Origin: Bradyrhizobium canariense
GTDB lineage: Bacteria; Pseudomonadota; Alphaproteobacteria; Rhizobiales; Xanthobacteraceae
Direction: 5' to 3'
NCBI RefSeq assembly: GCF_900105125.1
Contig: NZ_LT629750.1
Span: 3,038,001 to 3,102,000, forward strand
Length of the DNA stretch: 64,000 bases
The notes below the pieces were generated by a model. The model was not told the origin of the DNA. It was given only the letters and a program-made list of their open reading frames with translations, and searched no databases. Below are positions 18,691 through 27,731 of this stretch, in pieces. How positions within the stretch are numbered: position 1 is the first letter of the stretch; every line of letters begins with the position of its first letter. The translations under genes were made by a program, and so were the position numbers.

Positions 18691-19722
18691 ATGCGCGACA
18701 AACCAGCCGCTCACCGGACTTCCCTGCCTTGCCTGATTAGTCGAATTGCGCATTCCACCGGGACGGTGAAATCGGTGCCGCATTTTGTCCGCGATGTACT
18801 TGGGATCATTTCGCTTTTGATCCTGATTGCGGGTGGTTGCAGTGCACAGCAGCAAAATCCGCTCACGCCGCTGCCAATCTCCGAAATCGCGCCCGGCGTC
18901 TACGTTCACATCGGCAACATCGACATGATGAGCCAGGCCAATCAAGGCGACGCCGCCAATGCCGGCTTCATCGTTGGCGACGATGCGGTCGCAGTCGTCG
19001 ACACCGGCGGCAGCACGCGCGAAGGCGCGCGCCTGCTCGCAGCGATCCACGGCGTAACGCCGAAACCGGTGCGCTATGTCATCAACACGCATGTCCACCC
19101 CGATCACATCTTTGGGAACGCGGCGTTCGTGCAAGGCGGCGTCATTTTTGCCGGACACAAGAATCTGCCGCGCGCGCTGATCGCTCGGGGCGATTATTAT
19201 CTCAAGTCGTTTCGTGCCGTACTCGGCGATGCCCTCATTGACGAGGTAAAGATCGTGCCACCGACATTGCTCGTCGACGGGGAAATGCAGATCGATCTCG
19301 GTCAGCGTGTGCTGACTCTGAAAGCCTGGCCGGCCGGGCATACCGACAACGACCTGACCGTCTTCGACAACAAAAGTTCCACGCTGTTTGCGGGCGATCT
19401 CCTGTTCGTCGAGCATGTGCCCGTCATCGACGGCAGCATCAGGGGCTTTCTCGCCGATCTCGTCGAGCTTCAGCACGCTTCCGCCGCGCGCGTTGTTCCC
19501 GGACATGGCCCGATCGTTGCCGATTGGCATGGTGCCGTTCAAGACGAACAGCGCTACCTCGATAACCTCGCCAAGGAGATCCGCGGCCTGATTGCCCAGG
19601 GAGTACCCCTCACCAACGCGGCAAGGGAAGCCGGACGAGGCGAACGGTCGCGGTGGAAGCTGTTCGATGAATACGGTTCGCGCAACGTTATCGCAGCGTT
19701 CGGCGAGCTCGAATGGGAGTGA
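18691..19722 (+). CDS. Quinoprotein relay system zinc metallohydrolase (SoxH-like)
   Basis: This is an exported metallo-beta-lactamase-fold protein of about 343 residues. A hydrophobic export signal ([14 protein letters not shown], then C50) precedes the enzyme domain; the Cys may be lipidated, though the lipobox is poor. Zinc motifs are THVHPDH (H134, H136, D138, H139), GHTDND and PGHGPI. It matches the family called quinoprotein relay system zinc metallohydrolase, related to SoxH of sulphur oxidation. It is followed by the SoxYZ-like carrier gene, its expected partner. The reaction is unproven; hydrolysis of a thioester or persulphide adduct on the carrier is an inference. The ATG at 18691 is one of several possible starts. 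Confidence 0.88.
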   Translation: MRDKPAAHRTSLPCLISRIAHSTGTVKSVPHFVRDVLGIISLLILIAGGCSAQQQNPLTPLPISEIAPGVYVHIGNIDMMSQANQGDAANAGFIVGDDAVAVVDTGGSTREGARLLAAIHGVTPKPVRYVINTHVHPDHIFGNAAFVQGGVIFAGHKNLPRALIARGDYYLKSFRAVLGDALIDEVKIVPPTLLVDGEMQIDLGQRVLTLKAWPAGHTDNDLTVFDNKSSTLFAGDLLFVEHVPVIDGSIRGFLADLVELQHASAARVVPGHGPIVADWHGAVQDEQRYLDNLAKEIRGLIAQGVPLTNAAREAGRGERSRWKLFDEYGSRNVIAAFGELEWE

Positions 19723-19813
19723 CGGTTCACCCTCGCTTAGCCATGGCGCCTTGCCGCTTGCTCCGATTTCAGATAGATTTGTCACCGCCTCATTATGGAA
19801 ACGGACTTCGACC

Positions 19814-20650
19814 ATGTCGATTTTTTCCAGAGTGATCGTCCCTGCCCTTATTGCGGCGTTCTGCTTTGCGGGGCCTCAGGCTGCGCGCGCTCAAACCGCA
19901 TCGGCCGGCACAGAGCAGCCTTCGGAAGACACCTGGAACAGCATCAAGGGCGATCTCTTTAAAAACCGCCCCATTCTCGATGGCTCGGGCCTTGTCATAC
20001 TCGATGCGCCGCGACGCGCCGAAGATGCCGCCCTGGTGCCGATCGGCATGCGGGTTAAGTTCGCCGATGACGACAAGCGCACGCTGCAATCGCTGACGCT
20101 CGTGATCGACGAAAATCCCGCACCTGTCGCTGGAACGTTTACGATCGGCCCTCGTGCCGGCGTGACCTCGATTTCCACGCGCATCAGGGTCAACAGCTAT
20201 TCCTATGTTCGCGTCGTTGCCGAACTCAGCGACGGCAAGCTCTACGGCGTCAAGGCCTATGTGAAGGCGTCCGGAGGTTGCTCCGCGCCGGCGGCCTCGA
20301 ATGCCGACGCTGCCAATGCGGTACTGGGTCAGATGAAATTCCGTACGTTCCGCTCAGAGCCCGGCGCGCCACCGGAAGCCCAGCTCATGGTGCGTCACCC
20401 GCAGAATTCCGGCCTGCAGATGGACCAGCTGACGCGGCTTTACGTGCCGCCGTTCTTTATCGACAACCTCAAGATCTGGCAGGGTGACGATCTCATCGTG
20501 GCGATGGACGGCGGGATCGCAATTGCCGAAGATCCGAACATCCGCTTTAACTACAAGCCCAACGGCGCCTCCAATTTTCGAACCGAAGCTGTCGACACCA
20601 GCAAGCACATCTTCAGGGACGAATGGACGATCGAGAAATCGATGCTGTAG
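19814..20650 (+). CDS. Quinoprotein dehydrogenase-associated SoxYZ-like carrier
   Basis: This 278-residue secreted protein (signal peptide to about ARA-QTA) is a fusion of a SoxY-like N-terminal half and a SoxZ-like C-terminal half. In the first half, KASGGCSAPA holds C156 at the place where SoxY carries the sulphur substrate on its GGCGG arm. The second half has the SoxZ-like beta sandwich (RHPQNSGLQMDQLTRLYVPPFFIDNL). The family is known from quinoprotein gene clusters. It follows the zinc metallohydrolase gene after 91 bases, on the same strand. I infer that it presents a covalently held intermediate to periplasmic enzymes; the nature of that intermediate is not known. Confidence 0.92.
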   Translation: MSIFSRVIVPALIAAFCFAGPQAARAQTASAGTEQPSEDTWNSIKGDLFKNRPILDGSGLVILDAPRRAEDAALVPIGMRVKFADDDKRTLQSLTLVIDENPAPVAGTFTIGPRAGVTSISTRIRVNSYSYVRVVAELSDGKLYGVKAYVKASGGCSAPAASNADAANAVLGQMKFRTFRSEPGAPPEAQLMVRHPQNSGLQMDQLTRLYVPPFFIDNLKIWQGDDLIVAMDGGIAIAEDPNIRFNYKPNGASNFRTEAVDTSKHIFRDEWTIEKSML

Positions 20651-20674
20651 CGGCCCGGCCTTAAGGGAATTCGC

Positions 20675-21034
20675 TCAGAAGCAGCGAATCTCGGCTTCCG
20701 CCTGGGCCCGCCTGAAATCCTGTATTGCAAGCCTGGCAGGCTCGGTCGATCGAAACTCAGAACCGACCGGCCCCGTCACCTGGGACATCGACAGAATTGT
20801 CTCGGCGGTCACGTAATGGTCGTAAGGAATGATCGACGCGATCACGTCAATCGAGCAGGAACATTTTTGCAGAATTTCCTGGGTCTCCCCGTTGGCTTTC
20901 ATGCACCCGAAGACATAATCCGCACGCGCCGACGTTGGATAATCGTTGAGGTCCTCAGCCCGCGCATGGGAGACCATGACGATCAAGCTCACCAAAAAAG
21001 CACCCGACCGGAACAAGATGCGCATACGAACCAT
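20675..21034 (-). CDS. Small secreted Cys-containing protein of unknown function
   Basis: This 119-residue protein has a signal peptide (to about ARA-EDL) and a mature part of about 93 residues with four cysteines: C44, then C58 and C60 (QKCSCSIDVIAS), and C118 at the extreme end. AAAGG lies eight bases before the ATG at 21034. The spacing C-x13-C-x-C fits a small disulphide-bonded helical protein. It is convergent with the SoxYZ-like gene and lies beside a cytochrome gene on the same strand. I have seen similar proteins only in methylotrophy clusters and know no function. Confidence 0.8.
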   Translation of the reverse strand: MVRMRILFRSGAFLVSLIVMVSHARAEDLNDYPTSARADYVFGCMKANGETQEILQKCSCSIDVIASIIPYDHYVTAETILSMSQVTGPVGSEFRSTEPARLAIQDFRRAQAEAEIRCF

Positions 21035-21129
21035 CGTTAGCGCCTTTCACTACCTCTGCCCAACGTTGGGAGCGAAGGCTGGACTTGCTGGAGCCTTGGC
21101 CCGTGCCCGTCGGTTAGCCGCGCTGCCGT

Positions 21130-21537
21130 TCAGGATTTCTTGCCGTCGGCCCCAAACTGCTTGAGATAGGCGATGACATTGTCGATGTCGTCATCCTTCG
21201 TCAAACCGGGGAAAATCATCTTGGTTCCGGGAACCTTGGCGCGGGGATTCTTGAGATATTCCTTCAGCGTCGCCTCATCCCAGGTGATGCCAGAATTCTT
21301 GTTGGCGTCGCTGTAAGAGTAATCCGGATAGGTACCGGCTTTGCGGCCCACAACGCCGTTCAACACTGGCCCGACCGCGTTCTTCGCGCCCTCGCCTATC
21401 TGATGACAAGCTCTGCACTTGAGAAAAACCTTCTCGCCAAGCGCGGCGTCCTGAGCGCTTGCAGCACCGATCGAACCCGACCAGGCCAGGCCCAACAATG
21501 CAAAGGCAGCTAAAACGTAAACCCGAGGATTTGTCAC
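21130..21537 (-). CDS. Cytochrome c of the c2/c550 type
   Basis: This 135-residue periplasmic cytochrome has a signal peptide (to about ASA-QDA), the heme site CRACH near the N-terminus of the mature part (GEKVFLKCRACHQIGEGAKN) and the axial Met in PGTKMIFPGL. This layout is that of class I cytochrome c2 or c550, which carries electrons from periplasmic dehydrogenases to the terminal oxidase. In methylotrophs cytochrome c550 or cH takes electrons from the cL/XoxG partner. I prefer the GTG at 21537, which opens the signal peptide; an ATG at 21588 would add 17 residues of no clear meaning. Confidence 0.92.
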   Translation of the reverse strand: MTNPRVYVLAAFALLGLAWSGSIGAASAQDAALGEKVFLKCRACHQIGEGAKNAVGPVLNGVVGRKAGTYPDYSYSDANKNSGITWDEATLKEYLKNPRAKVPGTKMIFPGLTKDDDIDNVIAYLKQFGADGKKS

Positions 21538-21874
21538 CGGCCCATCCGTTATTGTGTTCAATGGAATGACGAAGTTACGCAACATCATTCGAATAATTTG
21601 TCAGGATCAACAATCGAGGTCAAGCTCGCACGCGGGCAGTACTTTCGGCGGTGAAGCTAGCATTTCGTCGTAGCGTGCAGCGTGATGCGTATTGTCGTGG
21701 ACCTTGCTGCAAAAAATGCGGTAGGTTAAACGGCCAATATCGAAACCCCGGAGTCTGCGCGTCTAAAATGACCGGCATGACGCATTGCAACCGCAGCCGA
21801 TGGCGCGACTCACAGGGTTCTGCACTATTTGCCTGTCGGTCCCGTCGATGGATGCCGGGATTTTGGGAATGGTC

Positions 21875-22651
21875 ATGAAGCCATTCGAACTTGCTCAAAC
21901 TCCTGCGCTTGAAATCGACCGCGTCAGCCATCGCTATGGTGCACGGGTCGCGTTGAATGATGTAAGCTTTGCCGTCCGGCAGTCGTCCTTTACGGTTCTA
22001 TTGGGGTTGAATGGCGCCGGAAAGTCGACGCTATTTTCGTTGATCACGCGCCTCTATGCGATCCGATCAGGCCAAATTCGCATTTTTGGCCACGATGTTG
22101 CGAACGAGCCGGGCGCGGCCTTGAGCAAGCTCGGCGTGGTTTTTCAGTCGCGCGCGCTCGATATCGATATTTCGGTTCGGCAGAACCTGATGTACCACGC
22201 TGCACTGCACGGCATCGCCAGCAAGCGCGCCAACGAACGCATCGCACAAGTCCTGGACCGCGTGGCAATGACCGATCGGAGCCGGGACCGCGTCGGGAAT
22301 CTTTCCATCGGGCAGATGCGCCGGATCGAGATTGCCCGCGCCCTGCTCCACCAACCCCGCCTGCTTTTGCTGGACGAGCCGACGGTCGGCCTCGACATCA
22401 AGGCGCGCGCCGACATTCTCGATCACGTTCGCCAGTTGTCCGTGACGGAGGGAATTGGCGTGCTCTGGGCGACACATCTCATCGACGAAGCCCGTTCAGG
22501 CGACGACGTAGTGGTGCTCCACAAAGGCAGCGTGCTTGCGCGTGGTGCAATCAGCGATGTTGTCGGACAATCCGGAGGGGCCGATTTGCGAGAAGCATTC
22601 AATCGGCTGACAGGGGTTGCCGATCAGGGCGAACTGGAAGCAGCCAGATGA
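21875..22651 (+). CDS. ABC transporter ATPase of the PQQ-dependent alcohol dehydrogenase system
   Basis: This 258-residue ATPase belongs to the ABC-2 (drug/polysaccharide export) branch and matches the family tied to PQQ-dependent alcohol dehydrogenase systems. Walker A is GLNGAGKST, the Q-loop is VVFQSRALD, the signature is LSIGQMRR (Ile in place of the usual Gly) and Walker B is LLLLDEPTVGLD. Its stop overlaps the permease start (ATGA at 22648-22651). The ATG at 21875 is preceded by GGGA; upstream in-frame ATGs at 21845 and 21869 are possible. In Pseudomonas the equivalent genes sit by pedABC-type alcohol genes. Exported substrate unknown. Confidence 0.92.
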   Translation: MKPFELAQTPALEIDRVSHRYGARVALNDVSFAVRQSSFTVLLGLNGAGKSTLFSLITRLYAIRSGQIRIFGHDVANEPGAALSKLGVVFQSRALDIDISVRQNLMYHAALHGIASKRANERIAQVLDRVAMTDRSRDRVGNLSIGQMRRIEIARALLHQPRLLLLDEPTVGLDIKARADILDHVRQLSVTEGIGVLWATHLIDEARSGDDVVVLHKGSVLARGAISDVVGQSGGADLREAFNRLTGVADQGELEAAR

Positions 22652-23493
22652 CCACGACCGTCGACGTGACAGACAAACACAACTTCACGCTGGCGCAGTA
22701 CTTCATCTGTCTCAGGGGCATCGTCTGGCGTGAAGCCCTGCGCTTTATCCATCAGCGTGAACGCTTCGTTTCTGCGCTTGTGCGCCCGCTGGTCTGGCTT
22801 TTCATTTTTGCCGCCGGATTTCGACAGGTGCTCGGCGTCTCGATCATCCCGCCCTATGAGACGTATGTCCTTTACGAAGTCTATATCGCGCCGGGATTGA
22901 TTGCGATGATACAGCTCTTCAACGGCATGCAATCGTCGCTGACGATGGTGTATGACCGGGAAACCGGCGGAATGCGCACGCTTCTGGTCAGCCCGTTCCC
23001 GCGCTGGTGGCTGCTGACATCAAAGCTTTTGGCAGGCACGCTGGTCTCCGTGCTGCAGGCCTATGCTTTCCTGCTGATCGCCTGGTTCTGGGAAATCGAG
23101 CCGCCTCCCCTGGGTTATCTGGCGCTGCTGCCGGCGTTGCTGCTGAGCGGTTTCATGCTGGGCGCGTTGGGAATGCTGATTTCATCGCTGATCAAGCAGC
23201 TTGAGAATTTTGCCGGCGTCATGAACTTCGTCATCTTTCCGATGTTCTTTGCTTCCTCGGCGCTCTACCCGTTGTGGCGGGTCAAGGAATCGAGCCCGCT
23301 GCTATATTACGTATGCGAGCTCAATCCTTTCACGCATGCGACCGAGCTCATTCGCTTTGCGCTTTATGAACAGGTCGCTTGGGTTTCGCTGGCTGTCGTT
23401 GTCGGTTGCACCATCGCGTTTCTGTTTGGCGCGATATTGGCCTACGATCCGGCCCGCGGCTTCCTCGCCCGCCGCAACACGCCGGCGGGCTGA
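22648..23493 (+). CDS. ABC-2 type permease of the PQQ-dependent alcohol dehydrogenase system
   Basis: This 281-residue inner-membrane permease has about six membrane helices. Its ABC-2 features are LVSPFPRWWLLTSKLLAGTLVSVLQAYAFLLIAWF and the C-terminal YVCELNPFTHATELIRFALY. It is translationally coupled to the ATPase gene. It matches the alcohol-system permease family (PedC-like). Export is the expected direction for ABC-2 permeases. Candidate cargo includes a metallophore, a toxic by-product or a maturation factor; the sequence does not say which. The ABC-type binding protein at 37693-38895 belongs to the same family set, although binding proteins normally serve importers. Confidence 0.92.
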   Translation: MTTTVDVTDKHNFTLAQYFICLRGIVWREALRFIHQRERFVSALVRPLVWLFIFAAGFRQVLGVSIIPPYETYVLYEVYIAPGLIAMIQLFNGMQSSLTMVYDRETGGMRTLLVSPFPRWWLLTSKLLAGTLVSVLQAYAFLLIAWFWEIEPPPLGYLALLPALLLSGFMLGALGMLISSLIKQLENFAGVMNFVIFPMFFASSALYPLWRVKESSPLLYYVCELNPFTHATELIRFALYEQVAWVSLAVVVGCTIAFLFGAILAYDPARGFLARRNTPAG

Positions 23494-23510
23494 GACGGGA
23501 GCTCAAAACT

Positions 23511-25928
23511 TCAGAATGTCGCCTTCAGGCCCGCATACAAAGCGCGCGGCCGCGCCGGGCTAAGCGAACGCGGGTCCGTAAACGGCGCGCCGCCATTGGT
23601 GAAGTTAGGCACTGCGTCGGTCTCGAAGAACGTTCCATAGCTCGCATATTGATTATTGAAAATATTGTCGGCGCGCGCGTAAATCTGAAACGTCTTGTTG
23701 ATCTGATAGGACGCATGCAGGTTGAAAACGGCGTAAGACGGCAGCTTCATGAACTGATTGGATCCGTCGCCGACAAAATATTGACTGCCGACGAAAAGCG
23801 CATCGCCTCCAACCTTGAACGCGTCGGTCACTGAATAGTCCACCCTGGCCTTGAGCACGTTTCGGGGAACTGCCGGGATTTGGTTGCCCGGCATAATCTG
23901 GATATTGCCATTGTCATCGGCAAACGGGCTGTTGGAACCCACCTGCAGCGCGTTGAGGAAGCGTGCGTCCAAAAACGTATAACTGGCGCTGACCAGCAGC
24001 TTGTCTGATTTGAGCGTGGCTTCGGCCTCGAAGCCCTGGCGACGGGTCGAACCGACATTCTGGAAATAGCCGAACCCCTGCAGAACTGGACTGGGAATGT
24101 TGAGAATGTCGTCCGAATTCTCCGTGCGAAACGCCCCGAATTTCCAGCTCAGCGTGCCGAGACTGAGATTCTCCGTGTCGCGCAATCCTGCTTCCACGGT
24201 ATGGGACACAACCTGTTTCAGGGGCGGATCGGAGACCAGGAATGAAGCGATGATGCAGGGATGCGCTGGATCGGCGCATCCCAGCTCCAGCGGGGTCGGC
24301 GCCCGATTTGCTTCGGAATAGCCGGCATAGGCCGTCAAGCCCGACGTGATCTTGTAGGTGCCGCCGATGACGGGATTGAAACGGGTGTAATTGTCGCTGC
24401 CATTCAGCGCGGTGCCAAGCTGGTCCTGCAAGTTGATGTTGGCGACATTGAAGCGGCCGCCGCCTGTGATCGAGAACCTGTTGGTGACGTCGAAGGTATC
24501 GAGCGCGTACAGGCCGGTGTACTGATTGGTGGTGCGAAGGTCGACCGGGCCATCGGAAACCGGATTGCCGGACTGACCAAGGAAGATTCCAGAGCCGCTG
24601 ACGACATAGTCAGGGCCGATCGTGCCCAGTTCCGCGCTGGCCGTGAAGTGGGTGACGCTATAGTCGAAGCTGGTTCCGACCACGAAGTGATTGTTGTGCC
24701 CGAACAATTGGTCGGTATTGGTCGCCTGCAGCGAGAAGCCTGTCGTCGTCGTCTGCGTCGAAGTACGGTCGTTCTCCCCAAGCGTGGCGCTGGGGTCGAA
24801 CGGATTGGAAAGCTGAGCTCCGTTCAAGCCGTTGGCCGGCGTGCTGCCGTCGCCGAAGCAAAGCAGTGTCGCATCGGCGTCACAAGGCTGGGTTCCGGTC
24901 GGATTGCCGTCCTGGGTATTCTGGTTGAAGACCCTGACATGCCCGATGCCTTCGACCGTCCAGGTTGGTGAGACCTCGACCTTCCCGGTCAAATTGACGT
25001 AACCAACTTTATTGGTCGAAGTTTGCGGCGTGGTGTAGGTGGCGCCCCAAAATTGCTGGAGCAGCTCGACTGGTGTCGTTGCGGCTGCGCCGAAATCATT
25101 GTCGGCGACGCCCATATTGATATGAAATTCAGCGTCATCGTTTTTGGCGCCGACGTCGCCATAGAAGCGCCGAACGTTGGAGGTCTGGAAATTTCGAAAT
25201 CCGTCCTCGTGCAATCCTTCGAGCGCGCCGTAGACGGCAAAATTATCGATCTGTTTGCCCCATTGTGCCGAGCTTTGGATGCGCCCGAACGAGCCTCCCA
25301 TCGTGTCGATTTCGGCCCCATGGTAGTTGAAGCCATCCTTCATCTGCACAACGACTGCCCCGCCCAGCGCGTTCAGACCGAATGCAGGATTGTTGGTCAC
25401 GATATCGACAGACTTGATTGCGGCTGTCGGAATCAGATCCCAGTTGACGGTGTCGCCGAATGCCTCGTTGATGCGCACGCCGTTCTGGTAAACGGCAAGT
25501 CCTTGCGGCGTGCCCGAAACGGGCGATGCAGTGAAGCCACGAAACTGGATATCGGGCGTGAACGGGTTGCCGTTAACTTCATTGACAGTAATGCCCGGCA
25601 CATATTTCACGAGGGAATCGCTGATGTTCAGCGATTCCGTTTGCGAGAGCTGATTGGCGTCGATGGTGTAGACGCTCGCCGCTACCTTGTCGGATTCGAT
25701 GCCGGAGCCGGCTATGGGCGTGGTCGGATATACCGCGACAGTCGGTTTGGACCGAACCCTCGGCGTCGCAGTGCGCTCGCGTCCGGGTTTGGTGCTGGGC
25801 TTCGTTCCAGTTATCACGACGGGCGGCAATACTTGTGGATCGCTGGTTGTGCTTTGCGCGTATGCCGCTTCAATCTTGGGAAACAGGCACATCGATATCG
25901 ATACAACAAGCGGATATCGCCAAAGCAT
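23511..25928 (-). CDS. TonB-dependent outer-membrane receptor, possibly for a lanthanide complex
   Basis: This 805-residue receptor has a signal peptide (to about AYA-QST), a plug domain at about residues 75-215 (VYTIDANQLSQTESLNISDSLVKYVPGI, then QFRGF) and a 22-stranded barrel ending in LYAGLKATF, with the C-terminal Phe typical of outer-membrane proteins. TonB receptors import metal chelates or other scarce solutes. Methylobacterium uses the TonB receptor LutH for lanthanide uptake, and this gene's place inside a xoxF island makes the same role plausible; that is an inference. It could instead import iron, copper or PQQ. Inverted and tandem repeats lie 110-220 bases upstream of its start. 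Confidence 0.9.
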   Translation of the reverse strand: MLWRYPLVVSISMCLFPKIEAAYAQSTTSDPQVLPPVVITGTKPSTKPGRERTATPRVRSKPTVAVYPTTPIAGSGIESDKVAASVYTIDANQLSQTESLNISDSLVKYVPGITVNEVNGNPFTPDIQFRGFTASPVSGTPQGLAVYQNGVRINEAFGDTVNWDLIPTAAIKSVDIVTNNPAFGLNALGGAVVVQMKDGFNYHGAEIDTMGGSFGRIQSSAQWGKQIDNFAVYGALEGLHEDGFRNFQTSNVRRFYGDVGAKNDDAEFHINMGVADNDFGAAATTPVELLQQFWGATYTTPQTSTNKVGYVNLTGKVEVSPTWTVEGIGHVRVFNQNTQDGNPTGTQPCDADATLLCFGDGSTPANGLNGAQLSNPFDPSATLGENDRTSTQTTTTGFSLQATNTDQLFGHNNHFVVGTSFDYSVTHFTASAELGTIGPDYVVSGSGIFLGQSGNPVSDGPVDLRTTNQYTGLYALDTFDVTNRFSITGGGRFNVANINLQDQLGTALNGSDNYTRFNPVIGGTYKITSGLTAYAGYSEANRAPTPLELGCADPAHPCIIASFLVSDPPLKQVVSHTVEAGLRDTENLSLGTLSWKFGAFRTENSDDILNIPSPVLQGFGYFQNVGSTRRQGFEAEATLKSDKLLVSASYTFLDARFLNALQVGSNSPFADDNGNIQIMPGNQIPAVPRNVLKARVDYSVTDAFKVGGDALFVGSQYFVGDGSNQFMKLPSYAVFNLHASYQINKTFQIYARADNIFNNQYASYGTFFETDAVPNFTNGGAPFTDPRSLSPARPRALYAGLKATF

Positions 25929-26037
25929 CGCCCCCTCCTGTTCCGCCCCGGCTGTTTTTCCGCCGGTTGCGCATTACACATTATTAATGTGCCGATGGAG
26001 ACACGCTAGCTTCAAAACGTCCGAAAATGGCGGCTAT

Positions 26038-26070
26038 TTATTCCCGATATATTCGGGAATAATTCCCGAA
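26038..26070. promoter_or_regulatory. Inverted repeat with third half-site upstream of the TonB receptor gene
   Basis: TTATTCCCGA (26038-26047) and TCGGGAATAA (26053-26062) form perfect 10-base arms around TATAT. A further TTCCCGAA follows at 26063-26070, so the same half-site occurs three times. It lies 110 bases upstream of the receptor start, and also past the 3' end of the kinase gene, where it could instead terminate that transcript. Confidence 0.5.
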
Positions 26071-26120
26071 TTGGCGCATCGCAATGGTTTGGGCCAACGT
26101 CGATCTGGACACGAGTCATT

Positions 26121-26150
26121 ATATACATGTGCGTAATATACATGCGCGTA
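26121..26150. repeat. Two tandem 15-base repeats
   Basis: ATATACATGTGCGTA (26121-26135) is followed directly by ATATACATGCGCGTA (26136-26150), 14 of 15 bases identical. The pair sits between the histidine kinase stop and the TonB receptor promoter. Direct repeats of this size can be binding sites for a response regulator. Confidence 0.6.
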
Positions 26151-26167
26151 TTCCCTACTCTCTTCGC

Positions 26168-27535
26168 TTAAGAGCGCTTGCTGGTGGGAACGATGGCCTC
26201 GACAATTACCCCACTGTCGCTCGAAGCCACCGTCAGAGCACCACCCAATGCCAATACCCGCTCGCGCATTCCGGTCAGGCCGAGGCCGAGCCTGTGATCG
26301 GACCTCATCCCGCTGCCATTGTCGCGCACGCGCACCAAGGCGCACTCGCGTTTGATGCCCGCGACCTGGTCGGCGGGTTCGATGGTCACGTTGACCGAGG
26401 TCGCGCTTGCGTGACGGAACACATTCGTCAGCGCCTCCTGAACGATGCGGTAGATCGTCAGATCGGCTGTCTCTCCGGTCTCGCCAAGCGACCGCGAGAT
26501 TGCCGTCTCAACGACTACTCCTGGATGAGACTCACGCCACAGACGCACGAGAGCGCCGATGGCCTCACACAGGCCAAACTCCGCCAATCCGACCGGACGT
26601 AGCCTTTCAAGGACCCGCCGGTTGAACTGCTGCAAGGCATTTACCTGCTCCAGTAGGGCACTGCCGTGCTTTCGCAGGGTGTCCGTGTTCATCTCACGCG
26701 CGTCCGCAATCCGCATGAGCGAGCTGGCGTGGGCTCGTAGCGCGAAGAGATAAGGCCCAAATTCATCATGCAGCTCTCGGGCGATCTCCTTGCGCTCGGC
26801 ATCCTGCAGCGAAACGGCGCTTTCGGCGAGCCGCCGCTTCTCTTCGACGGCGTCTCCTAAGGTTGCCGCAAGATGATTAAGCTTGCCGCAGATCGCCGCC
26901 AGTTCGGGCGATCCGCCGGGTTTCACGCGCGTGTCGTAGCGGCCGGCTTCGATGTTCGTCATCGCCTCCGAAAGCGACTGAATTGGCGCAAGTGCCCGGC
27001 TCACCACCATCATCGTCATCAGGAAAAGCGCGACAGCGATCGCCGACCCGACCTGGAGCTGGGTGACGATGCCGTCCCAAATCTCGTTTATTTCGTCGTT
27101 CGGATGCGACGTGATCACGAGCGATCCGGGCTTGCCATGAATCGAAATCGGCACGTTCACGGCGGTCTTTTCCGGATGAACGAGCGTGACGAACCACGCC
27201 GGCGCCGGAGATGACCCGCTATCGTCGCCGGTATCGTCGGTGATTGAGGGCTTGGTCTCTACCGCATCGCCCTGCCGCGTAATACTGACGTGGCGTAGCC
27301 GGTTGAGGTCTTGAATGGTCCGACTTAGCCGCGCATCAGGATCCGGGGTTTCATTCAAACTTACGACCAATGTTTCGATAAATTCGCGAGCCAATCGTAT
27401 GACGCTCTGGTCTTCGGCCTGAACCCGAGGCCCGGCCTCCAGCACCAGCCGCGTGATATTGACGGCGAGACCGAGCATGAGAACGAGCGCGAGAAGCACG
27501 TTGAGCCGGGCTCGCAAAGATAATTTCTGCCACAT
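26168..27535 (-). CDS. MoxY-like sensor histidine kinase
   Basis: This 455-residue membrane kinase has an N-terminal membrane helix, a periplasmic region resembling the LapD/MoxY N-terminal domain (about residues 35-155), a second membrane helix (160-178), a HAMP domain (180-230) and a HisKA_3 domain with H256 in RELHDEFGPY. A HATPase domain follows, with the N-box EALTNVFRHA and the G-boxes DNGSGM and GLGLTGM. MoxY with MoxX controls methanol dehydrogenase genes in Paracoccus. The divergent response regulator at 27732-28352 is the obvious partner. Signal sensed is unknown; an alcohol, formaldehyde or metal are candidates. Confidence 0.92.
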   Translation of the reverse strand: MWQKLSLRARLNVLLALVLMLGLAVNITRLVLEAGPRVQAEDQSVIRLAREFIETLVVSLNETPDPDARLSRTIQDLNRLRHVSITRQGDAVETKPSITDDTGDDSGSSPAPAWFVTLVHPEKTAVNVPISIHGKPGSLVITSHPNDEINEIWDGIVTQLQVGSAIAVALFLMTMMVVSRALAPIQSLSEAMTNIEAGRYDTRVKPGGSPELAAICGKLNHLAATLGDAVEEKRRLAESAVSLQDAERKEIARELHDEFGPYLFALRAHASSLMRIADAREMNTDTLRKHGSALLEQVNALQQFNRRVLERLRPVGLAEFGLCEAIGALVRLWRESHPGVVVETAISRSLGETGETADLTIYRIVQEALTNVFRHASATSVNVTIEPADQVAGIKRECALVRVRDNGSGMRSDHRLGLGLTGMRERVLALGGALTVASSDSGVIVEAIVPTSKRS

Positions 27536-27731
27536 AGCATTCGTCCGGGACCCGCGCCGCGCAGATTCCTGTCCAGAGGAGCGTTGACAGGCAAAAAAGC
27601 CGGCTATCTAATTGAACCGTACAGCAATTGCACCCGAGATGCACAACGCGGTCCGCAGCGGGCGCGACGCGGTCATTCAGTCTGATGCGATGCAGCAATA
27701 GAGGTTGCCCCAAGGATTTGGACCAACGCCG

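Noticed and set aside
18646-19815. 389-codon minus-strand frame opposite the metallohydrolase
   Set aside because: The plus strand carries all zinc motifs and the export signal; the minus frame has none.
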